Notes: generated by a model from the letters alone, not told the origin. Numbered from the stretch's first letter, positions 1 to 8,904 are shown. The stretch is DNA of 64,000 nt from RI-153 sp963721725 (GCA_963721725.1 CAVRLX010000003.1:310001-374000), one strand, 5' to 3'. Program-made: numbers and translations.

Positions 1-474
1 TTGGGTTAGCTGGCAGTGTAGATCGAGTTCTGCGCCAATCGGCACGGCGGGACCGGCCAGTTCACGCACGGCGGCCAGCAGATCGCCCTCGGCGTCGGCA
101 CAGTCAATGCCTTCCTGTTCAGCGGCGGGGAGGTCGAAGCCCTCCACGACCATGGCGCCGTGAATGCTGAGCAACACGGCATCTACAGGCATGGCCGCCG
201 CGAGATCAGCGAGGATTTCCTCTTTGAAGGCTTTATAAACTGAACGCAAAGTGACGCCGTTGGGCATGGCAAAGGCGCACAAACTTTCCACCACATCCCA
301 GCCGCGGGCCTCGGCCAGCCGCCGCCACACAGTCAGCGGCACGGCAAAAACGTTGGGCGTGTCGCCATGTCCGCCGCCACGGGTGAGATAGGTCTCGGCG
401 AAGGTTTGATGGCTGGTGACAAAGGGCGAAAAGGTGTTGGTTTCGGTGCCCAGGGTAGCGATAAAGAGTTTCAT
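1..474 (-). CDS. M81 family metallopeptidase (MlrC-like), N-terminal part only
   Basis: The 158 visible codons are the N-terminal part of an M81 (microcystinase C type) metallopeptidase; the rest lies off the left edge. The protein opens MKLFIATLGTETNTFSP, the typical family start, and reaches GAELDLHCQLT, which matches the family's DLHxxxT stretch thought to bind zinc. Family members are usually about 500 residues and cytoplasmic. The ATG at 474 is preceded by GGAG eight bases upstream. The 5' side carries a heptamer hairpin repeat (494-570). The substrate cannot be told from this fragment; many homologs are annotated only by similarity to MlrC. Confidence 0.85.
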   Translation of the reverse strand, partial: MKLFIATLGTETNTFSPFVTSHQTFAETYLTRGGGHGDTPNVFAVPLTVWRRLAEARGWDVVESLCAFAMPNGVTLRSVYKAFKEEILADLAAAMPVDAVLLSIHGAMVVEGFDLPAAEQEGIDCADAEGDLLAAVRELAGPAVPIGAELDLHCQLTQ

Positions 475-493
475 GGGAAGATCTCCGGGGAGA

Positions 494-575
494 GAGGACG
501 AGAGACGGAGGACGAAAGACGAACGTCAAACAACACACACGTGGAAGAGATTCGTCTTTCGTCCCTCGTCTAGTT
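494..575. repeat. Heptamer array forming a hairpin
   Basis: Four 7-bp units of the form RRRGACG (GAGGACG, AGAGACG, GAGGACG, AAAGACG) run from 494 to 121 bp before 643, that is 494-521. They are followed at 551-570 by the complementary CGTCTTT/CGTCCCT units. The arms 504-523 and 551-570 pair almost perfectly over 20 bp. The element sits directly upstream of the M81 gene start. The same RRRGACG vocabulary recurs at 33285-33385. The rest of the gap 475-755 shows no gene. Confidence 0.7.
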
Positions 576-708
576 TTGATAAAGATCGTACAGATGTCGC
601 CCGATCTTGCCGATGGCGCTGTCAATGGCAACGGTGTGCGCCCATTGCGCTTCGGGATCAGTCAATGTTGGATTGGATTTGCGGCGTCAAGAAGGGAAAA
701 TCTTGTGT

Positions 709-736
709 GTGACACAGGGTATCCTTCTGCTATAAT
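709..736 (+). promoter_or_regulatory. Sigma70-type promoter of the vapBC-like pair
   Basis: GTGACA (709-714) and a perfect TATAAT (731-736) are separated by 16 bp. The expected start of transcription is about 20 bp upstream of the antitoxin ATG at 756. No dedicated operator palindrome was recognised. Confidence 0.55.
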
Positions 737-755
737 GGCTGGCATGGAGGATAAA

Positions 756-998
756 ATGAATTTACAAAACTATCAACAGCTAATTGCAGAGGGCCTCAAA
801 GAATTGCCCGAAAGTGCGTTGGCAGAAATCACCGACTTTGTTTACTTTGTCCGGCTACGGACATTGGGTGGTTCGCAGTCAGAAACAGATTTATATCGCT
901 ATCTGCTAACACTCAACACAGAAGAGCTTTCGCTCACATCTCAACAACACATTGACGAGGAATTTGCTGAGTATGAGCAGCTTTATCCCCAGGCATGA
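756..998 (+). CDS. Antitoxin-like protein (DUF2281/VapB-like)
   Basis: An 80-residue acidic protein (MNLQNYQQLIAEGLKELP...). The segment LPESALAEITDFVYFVRLR has the 'LPE...v.dFi.fL' pattern of DUF2281-type antitoxins that pair with PIN toxins. The start at 756 is chosen because GGAGG lies five bases upstream. Its end overlaps the start of the downstream PIN gene by 26 bp, the usual arrangement of a translationally coupled antitoxin-toxin operon. By analogy it would neutralise the toxin and repress its own promoter. Sequence alone does not prove activity. Confidence 0.6.
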   Translation: MNLQNYQQLIAEGLKELPESALAEITDFVYFVRLRTLGGSQSETDLYRYLLTLNTEELSLTSQQHIDEEFAEYEQLYPQA

Positions 999-1368
999 GT
1001 ACGCCGCTGACACAATGGGGCTGGTTCTTCTCCTTGAGAAGAGAAGAATGGGAAAGCCAGCAAGCACGATCTTTCAAGCAGCCTATCAGCAGGAAAGTCT
1101 CGTTTATGTGCCTTCTCTCGTTTTGGCCGAAATTCTCTACCTTTCTGAAAGACGACGCATCCTCGCCACACTTGATGATCTTGCCCAGCTTTTCATAAAC
1201 TTCCCCGCCTATCAAGAAGCTCCGCTCAATTTTCGTGTCATCCGCCTGGCGGCCCAAATCCAGACAATACCAGAGTTACATGATCGTCTCATTACAGCGA
1301 CAGCGCTTGCTTACAACGCCCCTCTCATTACAAACGACTCCGAAGATTCAAGCCTATTCCCAAGTTGA
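973..1368 (+). CDS. PIN-domain VapC-like toxin ribonuclease
   Basis: A 131-residue PIN-domain protein. The acidic residues expected to hold Mg2+ are visible: D13 (YAADT), E53 (LVLAEI), D104 (ELHDRL) and D122 (ITND). VapC toxins cleave tRNA or rRNA when their antitoxin is degraded. The ATG at 973 lies inside the antitoxin gene, 26 bp before its stop, with GAGGAA upstream. The N-terminus is slightly irregular (MSSFIPRHEYAADT rather than a direct YxxDT start). It ends 31 bp before the convergent peptide-permease gene. Confidence 0.72.
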   Translation: MSSFIPRHEYAADTMGLVLLLEKRRMGKPASTIFQAAYQQESLVYVPSLVLAEILYLSERRRILATLDDLAQLFINFPAYQEAPLNFRVIRLAAQIQTIPELHDRLITATALAYNAPLITNDSEDSSLFPS

Positions 1369-1399
1369 GACGATCTGGTAAAACCGCACGTCTCAGACC

Positions 1400-2295
1400 T
1401 CAACTCCGCTGCCGTGGATCCAGTGCATCGCGCAGGCCGTCGCCAACAAAATTAAAGGCCAGCACAGTCAACGTGATCATCAGCCCAGGGAAGAAAGCAA
1501 TGTGCGGGTAGCGCATCAGGTGCGGGCGACCATCAGCCAGGATGCCGCCCCACGATGGCGTGGGCGGACGCACGCCCAGGCCGAGAAAGCTGAGCGAGGC
1601 TTCGAGGATGATAATGCTGCCGATGCCCAGCGAAGCCAGCACGATCACAGGGCCGAGGACGTTGGGCAAGATATGGCGGAAGATGATACGCACATTGGAA
1701 ACGCCAATCGCGCGCGCCGCCGTGATGAAATCTTCTTGTTTGAGGCTCAGCACGTCGGCACGCACAACACGGGCAAAGCGCGCCCAACTGGTGATGCCAA
1801 TCACGAAGATCGCCGTGGAGAGGCTTGGCCCCAGCACAGCCGCTAGTAAGAGCAGCAAGGCAATAATGGGGAAGGCCATAAGCGTGTCCACCATGCGCGA
1901 AAGCGTGACGTCGATCCAGCCCCCAAAGTAGCCGGAAATTGCGCCAACGATGACGCCCAGAATCACGGCAATGCCTGTGGAGATCAGCCCCACCAACAGG
2001 GCTACACGTGTGCCGTAGAGGACCCGGCTGAGCAGATCACGGCCAATGTGATCATAGCCCAGCGGGTTCTCCGCCGAGGGGGCGCGCCACGCACGCCTTC
2101 ATAGCTGAGCAGCGGATCATACGGGGCCAACAGTGGTGCGAAGATCGCCACCAAAATCAGCAAGATAATAAAAATAGAGCCGACGACGGCGATGCGGTTG
2201 GCCTGAAAGCGTCGCCATGATTGCAGCCATTCGGAACGGCGGGCCGGTTGTGCCAGCACCGCTTGGCTCGCTTGATCAGCAGAAAGGACAGCCAT
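1400..2295 (-). CDS. Peptide ABC transporter permease, DppC-like (one frameshift)
   Basis: Second permease of an oligopeptide/dipeptide importer. The N-terminal part (cytoplasmic segment plus first membrane helix, RIAVVGSIFIILLILVAIF) and the binding-protein-dependent transport domain lie in two frames. The break is at a C run (GGGGG on the plus strand at 2078-2082): one extra C would restore APPSAENPLGYDHIGRD, the usual DppC sequence. The EAA-type loop ITAARAIGVSNVRII follows in the second part. The start at 2295 has AAGGA upstream. It lies 36 bp behind the DppB-like gene. No ATPase gene follows, because the next gene is the convergent toxin. Confidence 0.88.
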
Positions 2296-2331
2296 AGGAT
2301 AGTTTCCTTGAAACGGCCTCATTATAAGGGA

Positions 2332-3294
2332 CTAATCGTAACGAATGCGCGGATCGATGAGGGCATAGGAGAGATCCGTCAGCAGGTTGATTGCCACCAC
2401 CAACACAGCCAGCAGAACCACAATTGACTGCACCACCTGATAGTCAAGGCGGAAGACCGAATCGGTAAAGAGGCGGCCAATGCCGGGAATGGCAAAAATC
2501 GTCTCGATGATAATGGTGCCGCTGAGCAAAAAGGCGATGCGAAAGCCAATCACGGTAATCACCGGCAGCAGGGCATTGCGCACGGCGTGGCGCAACAGCA
2601 CGGTGATGCCGGGCAGACCTTTGGCTTTGGCTGTGCGCACGTAATCTTTTTCTAAAACCTCGAGGGTAGAACTCCGCATGACGCGTGAGAAGACGGCCAT
2701 CTGCTCGACGGCCAATACAAAGACAGGCAGAATATAGCCTTGCCATGAACGCAGCCCAAAGGGAGGGATGCGCCCGATGATAGGGATATCGCCGAACCAC
2801 TGGGGAATATAGAGCGCAAAGAGCAGAATCAACATGAGGCCAAGCCAGAAGTTGGGCATAGAGACGCCCAGGGTTGCCCCCATGGTATTGAGGTAATCAA
2901 AGAAGGAATTGCGGCGCACAGCAGCCATAATGCCGCCGGGAATCGCCACAACCAGGGCCACCACCAGGGCGTAGACATTGAGTTTGGCGGTGACAGGCAC
3001 AGCCTCAAATATCATTTGGCGCACAGGCACACCCGTGCGGATCAGCGATTCGCCAAAGTCACCGCGCAAAAAGTTGAGCATCCAAATCGTGTATTGCTCA
3101 TAATAGGGGCGATCCAGCCCCCAGCGAGAGCGGATAGCCTCGATTTGTTCCTGGCTGATGCGTACCTGCCCTTCGCCCAGAAGCAGATAGACCGGATCGC
3201 CGGGCATCAGTCGCATCATGATAAAAGTGGCAAGGCTGATCATAAAAATCACAAGCAGTCCTTGCATCAGGCGGACAATTACATATCGCAGCAT
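2332..3294 (-). CDS. Peptide ABC transporter permease, DppB-like
   Basis: A 320-residue inner-membrane permease with the DppB/OppB layout: an N-terminal helix (LMQGLLVIFMISLATFIM), the MPGDP motif, a large periplasmic loop, then the core transport helices with the EAA loop DYVRTAKAKGLPG and the C-terminal ending DPRIRYD. It would pair with the DppC-like product to form the channel for the peptide-binding protein encoded just upstream. The intercistronic gap to that gene (111 bp) contains a strong hairpin, probably lowering permease expression relative to the binding protein. Confidence 0.93.
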   Translation of the reverse strand: MLRYVIVRLMQGLLVIFMISLATFIMMRLMPGDPVYLLLGEGQVRISQEQIEAIRSRWGLDRPYYEQYTIWMLNFLRGDFGESLIRTGVPVRQMIFEAVPVTAKLNVYALVVALVVAIPGGIMAAVRRNSFFDYLNTMGATLGVSMPNFWLGLMLILLFALYIPQWFGDIPIIGRIPPFGLRSWQGYILPVFVLAVEQMAVFSRVMRSSTLEVLEKDYVRTAKAKGLPGITVLLRHAVRNALLPVITVIGFRIAFLLSGTIIIETIFAIPGIGRLFTDSVFRLDYQVVQSIVVLLAVLVVAINLLTDLSYALIDPRIRYD

Positions 3295-3357
3295 AGCAAG
3301 TTCTCTCTAAACTTCGCTTTGGCCGACACAGTCGCTTGGGCAGGGATAAACAAAAGT

Positions 3358-3391
3358 AGAATGGGGACGGCAGTGCTGCCGTCCCCATTCT
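3358..3391 (-). terminator. Intercistronic hairpin between binding protein and permeases
   Basis: A perfect palindrome with arms AGAATGGGGACGGCAG (3358-3373) and its complement (3376-3391). On the minus strand it is followed by a T-rich stretch (TTTTGTTT). The position, just after the binding-protein stop and before dppB, fits a leaky terminator or RNA-stabilising hairpin that keeps the binding protein in excess. Confidence 0.7.
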
Positions 3392-3404
3392 GTGCAATCA
3401 GTCT

Positions 3405-5075
3405 TTAAGCGGCGTCATCCAGCCAGTAGGCATGGGAGCGATAGTAGATGGGATCGGGGCTAAGCGGACTTTCGGGCAGACCCTTGACACGTGTGCTAAA
3501 GGGGTTCATCCATTCGTCGAATTGCAGGTAGAGCACAGGGACATCTTCCACAAAGAGTTCTTGAATTTTATTGTAGACTTCTTTGCGCGCTTCGGGATCG
3601 ACCAACAAGGTGCCTTCTTCGATGAGGGCATCCATCTCTGGGTTATTGTAGTTGGCAAAATTGTTGCCGCCCGCGCTATGCAAGGTGGCATAGGGATCCG
3701 GCTCGGGCGTGCTGCCATAGGTCCAGTTGAAGATCGAAGCATCCATAGTGCCGCCGGTGAGGGCCTCCAAAATCGCCGAGACGGGCGCTTCGGCGAGTTG
3801 CACTTCGATGCCCACTTCGGCCAACATCTGTTGAGCCAGTTCGGCAATTGGGCGGCGCGCTTGGTCACCGGTGATGGTGGTGATGGTGAAGGAAAGTTTG
3901 GTGCCATCCTTCTCGCGGATGCCGTCTGTGCCCACAGCCCAGCCCGCGGCGTCGAGCATTTCGGCGGCCTTGGCCGGGTCATACTCGTACTGTTTGAGAG
4001 CCGAGTTGTAGTAGAACTGATTCTTGGGTGTAAGGTTGGAGTGGGCAACCTGGGCCGCGCCGTTCCACAGATCGTTGATAATGCGCTGGCGATCCAGGGC
4101 ATGCATCATGGCTTGGCGCACTTCTTTTTCGGCCAATTGCGGCAATTCGTTGTTGAGCGGGAAGTGCTTGACCGAGTTGGCAAGGGTGCGATAGACCAAG
4201 AAAGCCGGGTCAGATTCCAGGGCGATGCTGTCTTCTACAAGCAGCGGCCAGACCGAGGAATCGGCGTCGCCGGTTTGCAAGGCGATCATCCGCACAGAGT
4301 TTTCGGGGACCACGTCTTGCCGGATGGTGTCGATGTGGGGACGCCCGCGGAAATGATCGTCGAAGGCTTCCAGTTCGGTGAACTCTGCTGGTCGCCATTC
4401 CTTGACTTTGAACGCGCCTGTGCCAATCGGCGCAGTGCGGAAGGTGTCTTCGCCCACTTCGGCATGATAGGCCGCCGGCACAATCGGCACCGAGGCCCAG
4501 TTAGAGAGCGAAGCGGCGTTGACCTTTTCCATGTTTACCACAACCGTGTAGGTGTCAGGCGTGTCGATGCTGCCAATGCCCTCGAAGGTCCCTTGAATGG
4601 TGCTGGCGTTTTCGGGATCACGGTAAAAATCGTAGGTGTACTTGACATCTTCTGCGGTCAATTCGTTGCCATCATGGAACATAACTCCTTCATGCAATTT
4701 GAAGGTATAGGTCATGCCATCGTCGGAAACCTCGTAGGATTCGGCCAACACAGGTTCGAGTTCGGCGTATTCATTGTAATAGACCAACGGGTTGAGAATG
4801 TTGAAGATTAGCACGGCCTGCACGGTGGGGCCAGTGTCTGCTGGGCCAAGACCGGCCACTTCTTGATGCCCCATCCAGACCATGGTGCCACCCTGTTTAG
4901 GTTCGCCTGCGGCGGAAGCCGGGGCATCCGCTGCGGGAGCGGGGGCCTCACCTGTGCTGCCAGGGGCGACAGGGGCACAGGCCGCCAACACGGCTGCGCC
5001 ACTGCCAAAAGCTGCGTAGCGCAAAAAGGTGCGGCGACTCAAGCCTGTGGATTGCGGAGACTTCTGTTCGTCCAT
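3405..5075 (-). CDS. Peptide ABC transporter substrate-binding protein (family 5, TAT lipoprotein)
   Basis: A 556-residue SBP_bac_5 protein. The N-terminus has a twin-arginine motif (LSRRTFLRY), a hydrophobic stretch and a lipobox ending LAAC, so it should be exported folded by Tat and anchored as a lipoprotein. An Ala/Pro-rich linker follows. The body carries family 5 signatures such as YEVSDDGMTYTFKLHEGVMF and the C-terminal YLQFDEWMNPF. The start at 5075 is chosen over upstream codons because AAGGA lies seven bases before it. It is the first gene of the importer operon; the ligand is probably a peptide, but this family also binds nickel and sugars. Confidence 0.92.
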   Translation of the reverse strand: MDEQKSPQSTGLSRRTFLRYAAFGSGAAVLAACAPVAPGSTGEAPAPAADAPASAAGEPKQGGTMVWMGHQEVAGLGPADTGPTVQAVLIFNILNPLVYYNEYAELEPVLAESYEVSDDGMTYTFKLHEGVMFHDGNELTAEDVKYTYDFYRDPENASTIQGTFEGIGSIDTPDTYTVVVNMEKVNAASLSNWASVPIVPAAYHAEVGEDTFRTAPIGTGAFKVKEWRPAEFTELEAFDDHFRGRPHIDTIRQDVVPENSVRMIALQTGDADSSVWPLLVEDSIALESDPAFLVYRTLANSVKHFPLNNELPQLAEKEVRQAMMHALDRQRIINDLWNGAAQVAHSNLTPKNQFYYNSALKQYEYDPAKAAEMLDAAGWAVGTDGIREKDGTKLSFTITTITGDQARRPIAELAQQMLAEVGIEVQLAEAPVSAILEALTGGTMDASIFNWTYGSTPEPDPYATLHSAGGNNFANYNNPEMDALIEEGTLLVDPEARKEVYNKIQELFVEDVPVLYLQFDEWMNPFSTRVKGLPESPLSPDPIYYRSHAYWLDDAA

Positions 5076-5336
5076 GCGACTATCCTTTCGTGGAAAAAAA
5101 AATTGAGTTGACAGGCAGCGGAGCAAAGGTACTATAGTTTGTCCGGCAAAGCCTGCAATCCCATTGATATGAATGGGAGGAGAAATCGTGGAGGATACCT
5201 GTTAAAACGCACTAGCTCAGAATCAGGGGAGTGCCCTTTACCATATTGGGCAATGATAGCATGACGTAAAGTAGATTGCGTATGCTGGCAGCAGTATAGT
5301 CGAGGCCCCAAAGCCATGTCAAGCAAAGTGAAAGAG

Positions 5337-5702
5337 TCACAAAGAGGCAACCGCCAGCAACACCCAGCCAGCGATCAAGGCCAGCCCACCCAGCGGGGTA
5401 ATCGGTCCTAGCCAGCGCGGGCCGCCCAGGGCAAGCCAATAGAGGCTGCCCGAAAAGAAGAGAATCCCCACCACAAATAGCCAGCCCGATAGCCTCAGCA
5501 AGACCGCTTCTGGGTGCACAGTCCCCAGAATGCCCACGGCCACCAGCGCCAAGGCATGATAAAAATGATAGCGCACGCCGGTCTCAAACGTGGTGAGTTT
5601 GGCAGCGGGCAGCCGTTTTTGCAGGGCATGGGCACCAAATGCACCCAACGCCACGGCCAGTGCGCCCAGAACTGCCCCGATTGCCCCCAAAACATTGACC
5701 AT
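5337..5702 (-). CDS. DUF423 family small membrane protein
   Basis: A 121-residue integral membrane protein with four predicted helices. It carries the DUF423 (YwdK/YgdD) signatures: GALAVALGAFGAHAL near the N-terminus, TGVRYHFYHALAL in the middle and PITPLGGLALIAGW at the C-terminus. The biochemical role of the family is unknown. The ATG has AGGAGA upstream. It stands between the peptide importer and the dipeptidase but is probably not co-transcribed with the importer, since the gap is about 260 bp. Confidence 0.88.
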   Translation of the reverse strand: MVNVLGAIGAVLGALAVALGAFGAHALQKRLPAAKLTTFETGVRYHFYHALALVAVGILGTVHPEAVLLRLSGWLFVVGILFFSGSLYWLALGGPRWLGPITPLGGLALIAGWVLLAVASL

Positions 5703-5815
5703 CCTATCTCTCCTTGTCTGTCGTGTTGGCGATTATGGGGGGCATTGTAGCACAGAACAAGAGCCGGGCGGGCAGAGGCGTGCGCGATAGATGCACAGCC
5801 CTGCCTCACGAAATT

Positions 5816-5853
5816 GCGTAATCCGTAACTTCTTTATGTATCACGGATTACGC
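5816..5853 (-). terminator. Hairpin of GCGTAAT/CCGTAAC heptamers
   Basis: Arms GCGTAATCCGT (5816-5826) and ACGGATTACGC (5843-5853) form an 11-bp stem 12 bp after the dipeptidase stop. The left arm is two 7-bp units, so it belongs to the heptamer-hairpin class seen across the window. No T run is obvious, so termination is uncertain. Confidence 0.5.
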
Positions 5854-5864
5854 GTCTCGTATCC

Positions 5865-6938
5865 TTATTTCCAGGTCTGGCGCAACATACGCAGCCAGTT
5901 ACCGTGGGCGATCTTTTGCAGTTCTTCTCCGCTATAGCCGCGATCTTCCAGCGCTTCCATCAGCTTGGGTAGCCCTGCCACGTCTTTCAGATCGTGCGGC
6001 ATGGTAGCGCCGTCAAAATCCGACCCCAGCGCCACATGATCAATGCCCATGCGTGCCACCATGTAATCCACATGGCGCACGATTTCGGCTAACGAGGTCT
6101 CGCGTTCGCCGTTGCCATCGGCGCGCAGGAAGCCAATGTGAAAGTTGACCCCGGCCACGCCCCCCGATTCGGCAATCGCATCCATCTGTTTGTCGGTGAG
6201 ATTGCGCGGCGTATTAGAGAGCGCATGTGCGCCGGAGTGGGTGGCGACCAGTGGGGCATCGCTTAAATTTGCCACATCCCAAAAGCCTTTTTCGTTTAGA
6301 TGAGAAAGATCAAGCATAATCCCCAACTCGTTACACGCCTTTACCAGCCGTTTGCCAGCCTCAGTCAGACCAGGACCAATGTCGGGATTGGCGGGGAAAG
6401 AAAAAGGGACACCATGCCCAAAAATTGTGGGGCGGCTCCACACAATCCCCAACGAACGCAGCCCGGCTTGATAGAAAACCTCCAGTGAATTGAGATCTTC
6501 GTCAATGGCCTCGGCCCCTTCAAAATGCAGGATCATCGCCAGCGTGCCATTGGCTAGGCAACGTTCCATTTCGTCCACAGTACGCACAATTTTGGTGGCT
6601 CCCGCCGATTCTCTCTCTATACGAAAGAGCGTTGCCATCATGCCCAAGGTAAATTCCAGGGCATAGGGCTGTTCCAACATAGGCGGCAGGGGAATTTCAT
6701 AGTGCACGTCGCCATCCCCCGCCCCCTCGCCGGGGAAGGGATTACGGCGTGTTTCTGTGGTTGGGTTAGGGGTATAAAGCGCAAAAAATCCACCCCCCAA
6801 CCCACCAACCGACGCACACGGCAGATCAATATGGCCGACTTCGCTCTGTGCAAAAAAAGAGGGGCCGTCCCTGCCCGCTCGATAGAGGCGCAAGATAGTG
6901 TCGTTGTGACCATCAAAAATGGGTGGATAGCGATTCAT
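5865..6938 (-). CDS. Membrane dipeptidase (peptidase M19, renal dipeptidase family)
   Basis: A 357-residue amidohydrolase-fold dipeptidase. The zinc ligands are visible: HxD in FDGHNDT near the N-terminus, Glu in LHFEGAE, His in LDLSHLNEKGFWD and THSGAHALSNT, and Asp in LGSDFDG. M19 enzymes cleave dipeptides, including those with a C-terminal D-residue. The start at 6938 was chosen because GGAG lies six bases upstream; a start four codons earlier would place the Shine-Dalgarno inside the gene. No signal peptide is seen, so it is probably cytoplasmic. It may process dipeptides imported by the neighbouring transporter; this is inference from proximity. Confidence 0.92.
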   Translation of the reverse strand: MNRYPPIFDGHNDTILRLYRAGRDGPSFFAQSEVGHIDLPCASVGGLGGGFFALYTPNPTTETRRNPFPGEGAGDGDVHYEIPLPPMLEQPYALEFTLGMMATLFRIERESAGATKIVRTVDEMERCLANGTLAMILHFEGAEAIDEDLNSLEVFYQAGLRSLGIVWSRPTIFGHGVPFSFPANPDIGPGLTEAGKRLVKACNELGIMLDLSHLNEKGFWDVANLSDAPLVATHSGAHALSNTPRNLTDKQMDAIAESGGVAGVNFHIGFLRADGNGERETSLAEIVRHVDYMVARMGIDHVALGSDFDGATMPHDLKDVAGLPKLMEALEDRGYSGEELQKIAHGNWLRMLRQTWK

Positions 6939-7050
6939 AGTTTTCTCCAAAAGCGGGTGGATAGAGGAGGGAATTGTTATACACTAGGACTGCGCTATTC
7001 AACACTATGTCCGCCATCTCGTCAACAACGGAAGAACACAGACCAATAAA

Positions 7051-7085
7051 AAAAGAGATGTCCTCGGGGGGAGGACATCTCTTTT
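7051..7085 (-). terminator. Intrinsic terminator of the BNR-repeat gene
   Basis: Perfect 15-bp arms (AAAAGAGATGTCCTC and its complement) enclose a GGGGG loop. The plus-strand A run at 7047-7054 gives the U tract on the minus strand. It lies 37 bp after the stop of the BNR gene. Confidence 0.85.
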
Positions 7086-7121
7086 ATGGAATTTTAATAT
7101 TTGGTCATGCTCCGCTGAGAT

Positions 7122-8354
7122 TTAGCGATGTCGGCGAACCGGCACTGCCGAAAGAACAGCAGGCTTCTGTACAGCGGTGCGCTGACGGCGGTTCACATCC
7201 AGCCAGACGATGGCGAGGAAACCGATAGCCGCTAGCCCAGCCAAGACCCAGGCCATAACTGCCATGAGATTGATGCCCTCGGCGGCCACAACTTCGGGCG
7301 CAATCGCTACACTTGCCACTTCAAAGGTGGGCGCTTCGCCCAGAGCCAACGGAGAGCGGCTGGCTTCGGTCAGAGCATAGACAGCGCCCGTCTTACCAGC
7401 AACCGGCAGCAGATTGGTAACAGCAACGCCATCAATCTGGGCTAGTTCTTGCCACATCGCCGCACTATCAGTGCTCATCGAGACACCCAGAGAAGTTGTG
7501 TGCAGCACTGTCGAGCCAAAGGTCAAGCTACCACTTGTGTACAGCACCTCAGGTTGGGCCGGGTCCACGCTCAGTGCATTGATGTAGAGCTGCGAACCGG
7601 GTGCAAAATTCAGGCCGTTGTTAACTGCTTGCCAGTTGATACCATCTTGGCTCATCCGCACACCACTGCTGGCCGTACCTACATAAACCGTGGGGGGCGT
7701 GGTTTGGGCAATCGCAATCGCCGTCGCCGGGCTGGGCAGATCTTCCACCGCTACCCAACGCAGTCCAACTTCCTCGGCTCGGTAAAGATTCCAGGGCGTG
7801 CGTACAAAGGTCATTGCCAAGCCGCTATTGTCGGTCACCACTTCGTCGACACGTTCAGCCAAGACCAAATGTCCCGCAGCAATCATGCTGCTACCCACAT
7901 CTCGCAACCGATGCACACCGTCTGTGTCAGTCCCAACATAGACCAAATGATTGGCAGAATCGACGGCTATATCAGTAACACCACCGATAGCCACAGTCTC
8001 TAGTGGGATTTGGATCCAGCTCTTGCCATTATCGGTAGAGCGGTAGATCGCCATCTCGTTGGCGGCACCGATGTAGAGCATGTTGTTCTGGCTATCGAAA
8101 GTAACGGCAGTGGGAATAACGCCCGCCGGAGTATTGATTTGATTCCAGTTGCCGGGTGTGCCAGCAAAAAGCATCTCGCCATCAATAGCGTAATTGACAC
8201 CATCAACTGCTTGAGCGGCTGCGTAATCACGTACATTTTGGAGTGTGGTCACAGGTTCGGCACTCTGGGGTTCCAGAGCATTAACCACACTAGCAAACAC
8301 AGCACCCGTCAACAATATGGTTACAATAATCATCAATACTTTGCGCAGATTCAT
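7122..8354 (-). CDS. Exported BNR/Ycf48-like beta-propeller protein with C-terminal anchor
   Basis: A 410-residue protein with an N-terminal signal sequence (MNLRKVLMIIVTILLTGAV) and a C-terminal membrane helix (LMAVMAWVLAGLAAIGFLAIVWL) followed by basic residues. It should be displayed outside and held by its tail. The middle has BNR/sialidase-like repeats: YIGAANEMAIYRSTDNGKSW, YVGTASSGVRMSQDGINWQ and a later, poorer copy. Such propellers are found in Ycf48 and sortilin-like proteins; no glycosidase catalytic residues were identified, so a binding or assembly role is more likely than hydrolysis. The start has GGAGGG five bases upstream. It is flanked by its own terminator and a 550-bp upstream gap. 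Confidence 0.75.
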   Translation of the reverse strand: MNLRKVLMIIVTILLTGAVFASVVNALEPQSAEPVTTLQNVRDYAAAQAVDGVNYAIDGEMLFAGTPGNWNQINTPAGVIPTAVTFDSQNNMLYIGAANEMAIYRSTDNGKSWIQIPLETVAIGGVTDIAVDSANHLVYVGTDTDGVHRLRDVGSSMIAAGHLVLAERVDEVVTDNSGLAMTFVRTPWNLYRAEEVGLRWVAVEDLPSPATAIAIAQTTPPTVYVGTASSGVRMSQDGINWQAVNNGLNFAPGSQLYINALSVDPAQPEVLYTSGSLTFGSTVLHTTSLGVSMSTDSAAMWQELAQIDGVAVTNLLPVAGKTGAVYALTEASRSPLALGEAPTFEVASVAIAPEVVAAEGINLMAVMAWVLAGLAAIGFLAIVWLDVNRRQRTAVQKPAVLSAVPVRRHR

Positions 8355-8746
8355 TTTTAATCCCTCCGCCGTTTTTCTCTGGATGGAGCTTGGTTTCGTT
8401 TTCACAAGGGTCGAAAACTACTTCTGGCTATACATTACTCTGTTTGTAAAGACGTAGTTTGACCAATCCGAGATTGGTTTCAGACCGTTTTCCCACGATT
8501 GAGACGAGCAGCAGGTTGAGGTCTTTCCCCTTGCTGTGTCTAGGATACGCTCTTTCCCTTTAGGGTACAACGGGGGATGTCACGCCTATTGTAGTGGGGA
8601 TATCCCTCATTGGTAGATTGTATTTTGCAGCGCCAACTCTGTTTTTATAGTCTACTTCACACTTATCAAGTGAACATGCACCGAACGTTATGGCTTGTAT
8701 ACCACTTTTGTAGAGTACGTATGTGGGGGTAGCAGGAGATAACCTT

Positions 8747-8797
8747 ATGATGACACACCTTTATTACACCCCTTATTACGACGAATCAGGCAATTAA
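8747..8797 (+). CDS. Possible 16-residue Tyr-rich peptide ORF
   Basis: AGGAGAT lies six bases upstream of an ATG that opens a 16-codon ORF beginning MMTHLYYTPYYDE and ending in TAA. The ribosome-binding site is better than that of many genes in the window. A weak promoter-like TTATGG-17 bp-TAGAGT precedes it (8688-8716). There is no homology to cite and chance occurrence is quite possible. Confidence 0.25.
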   Translation: MMTHLYYTPYYDESGN

Positions 8798-8843
8798 ATG
8801 TTCCGCTTGCAGATTTCTGTTAACAGCATAGCGCAACCAAGCA

Positions 8844-8875
8844 CCCTAGGCTGTGTCCGACGACACAGCCTAGGG
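8844..8875 (-). terminator. Hairpin after the molybdenum hydroxylase operon
   Basis: A 14-bp perfect stem (CCCTAGGCTGTGTC and complement) with a CGAC loop lies 29 bp after the stop of the large subunit. There is no clear U tract, so it may be a stabilising hairpin or a Rho-assisted terminator. Confidence 0.6.
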
Positions 8876-8904
8876 GTGAAGTTTTATGGAGAGGGAGCAG
8901 GAAA

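Larger units (their letters stand above)
8355..8904. other. 550-bp intergenic region
   Basis: No gene longer than about 20 codons is convincing here. The region holds a possible 16-codon ORF (8747-8797) and the terminator hairpin of the oxidoreductase operon (8844-8875). It should also contain the promoter of the BNR gene, but no good -35/-10 pair was found on the minus strand. Confidence 0.6.
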
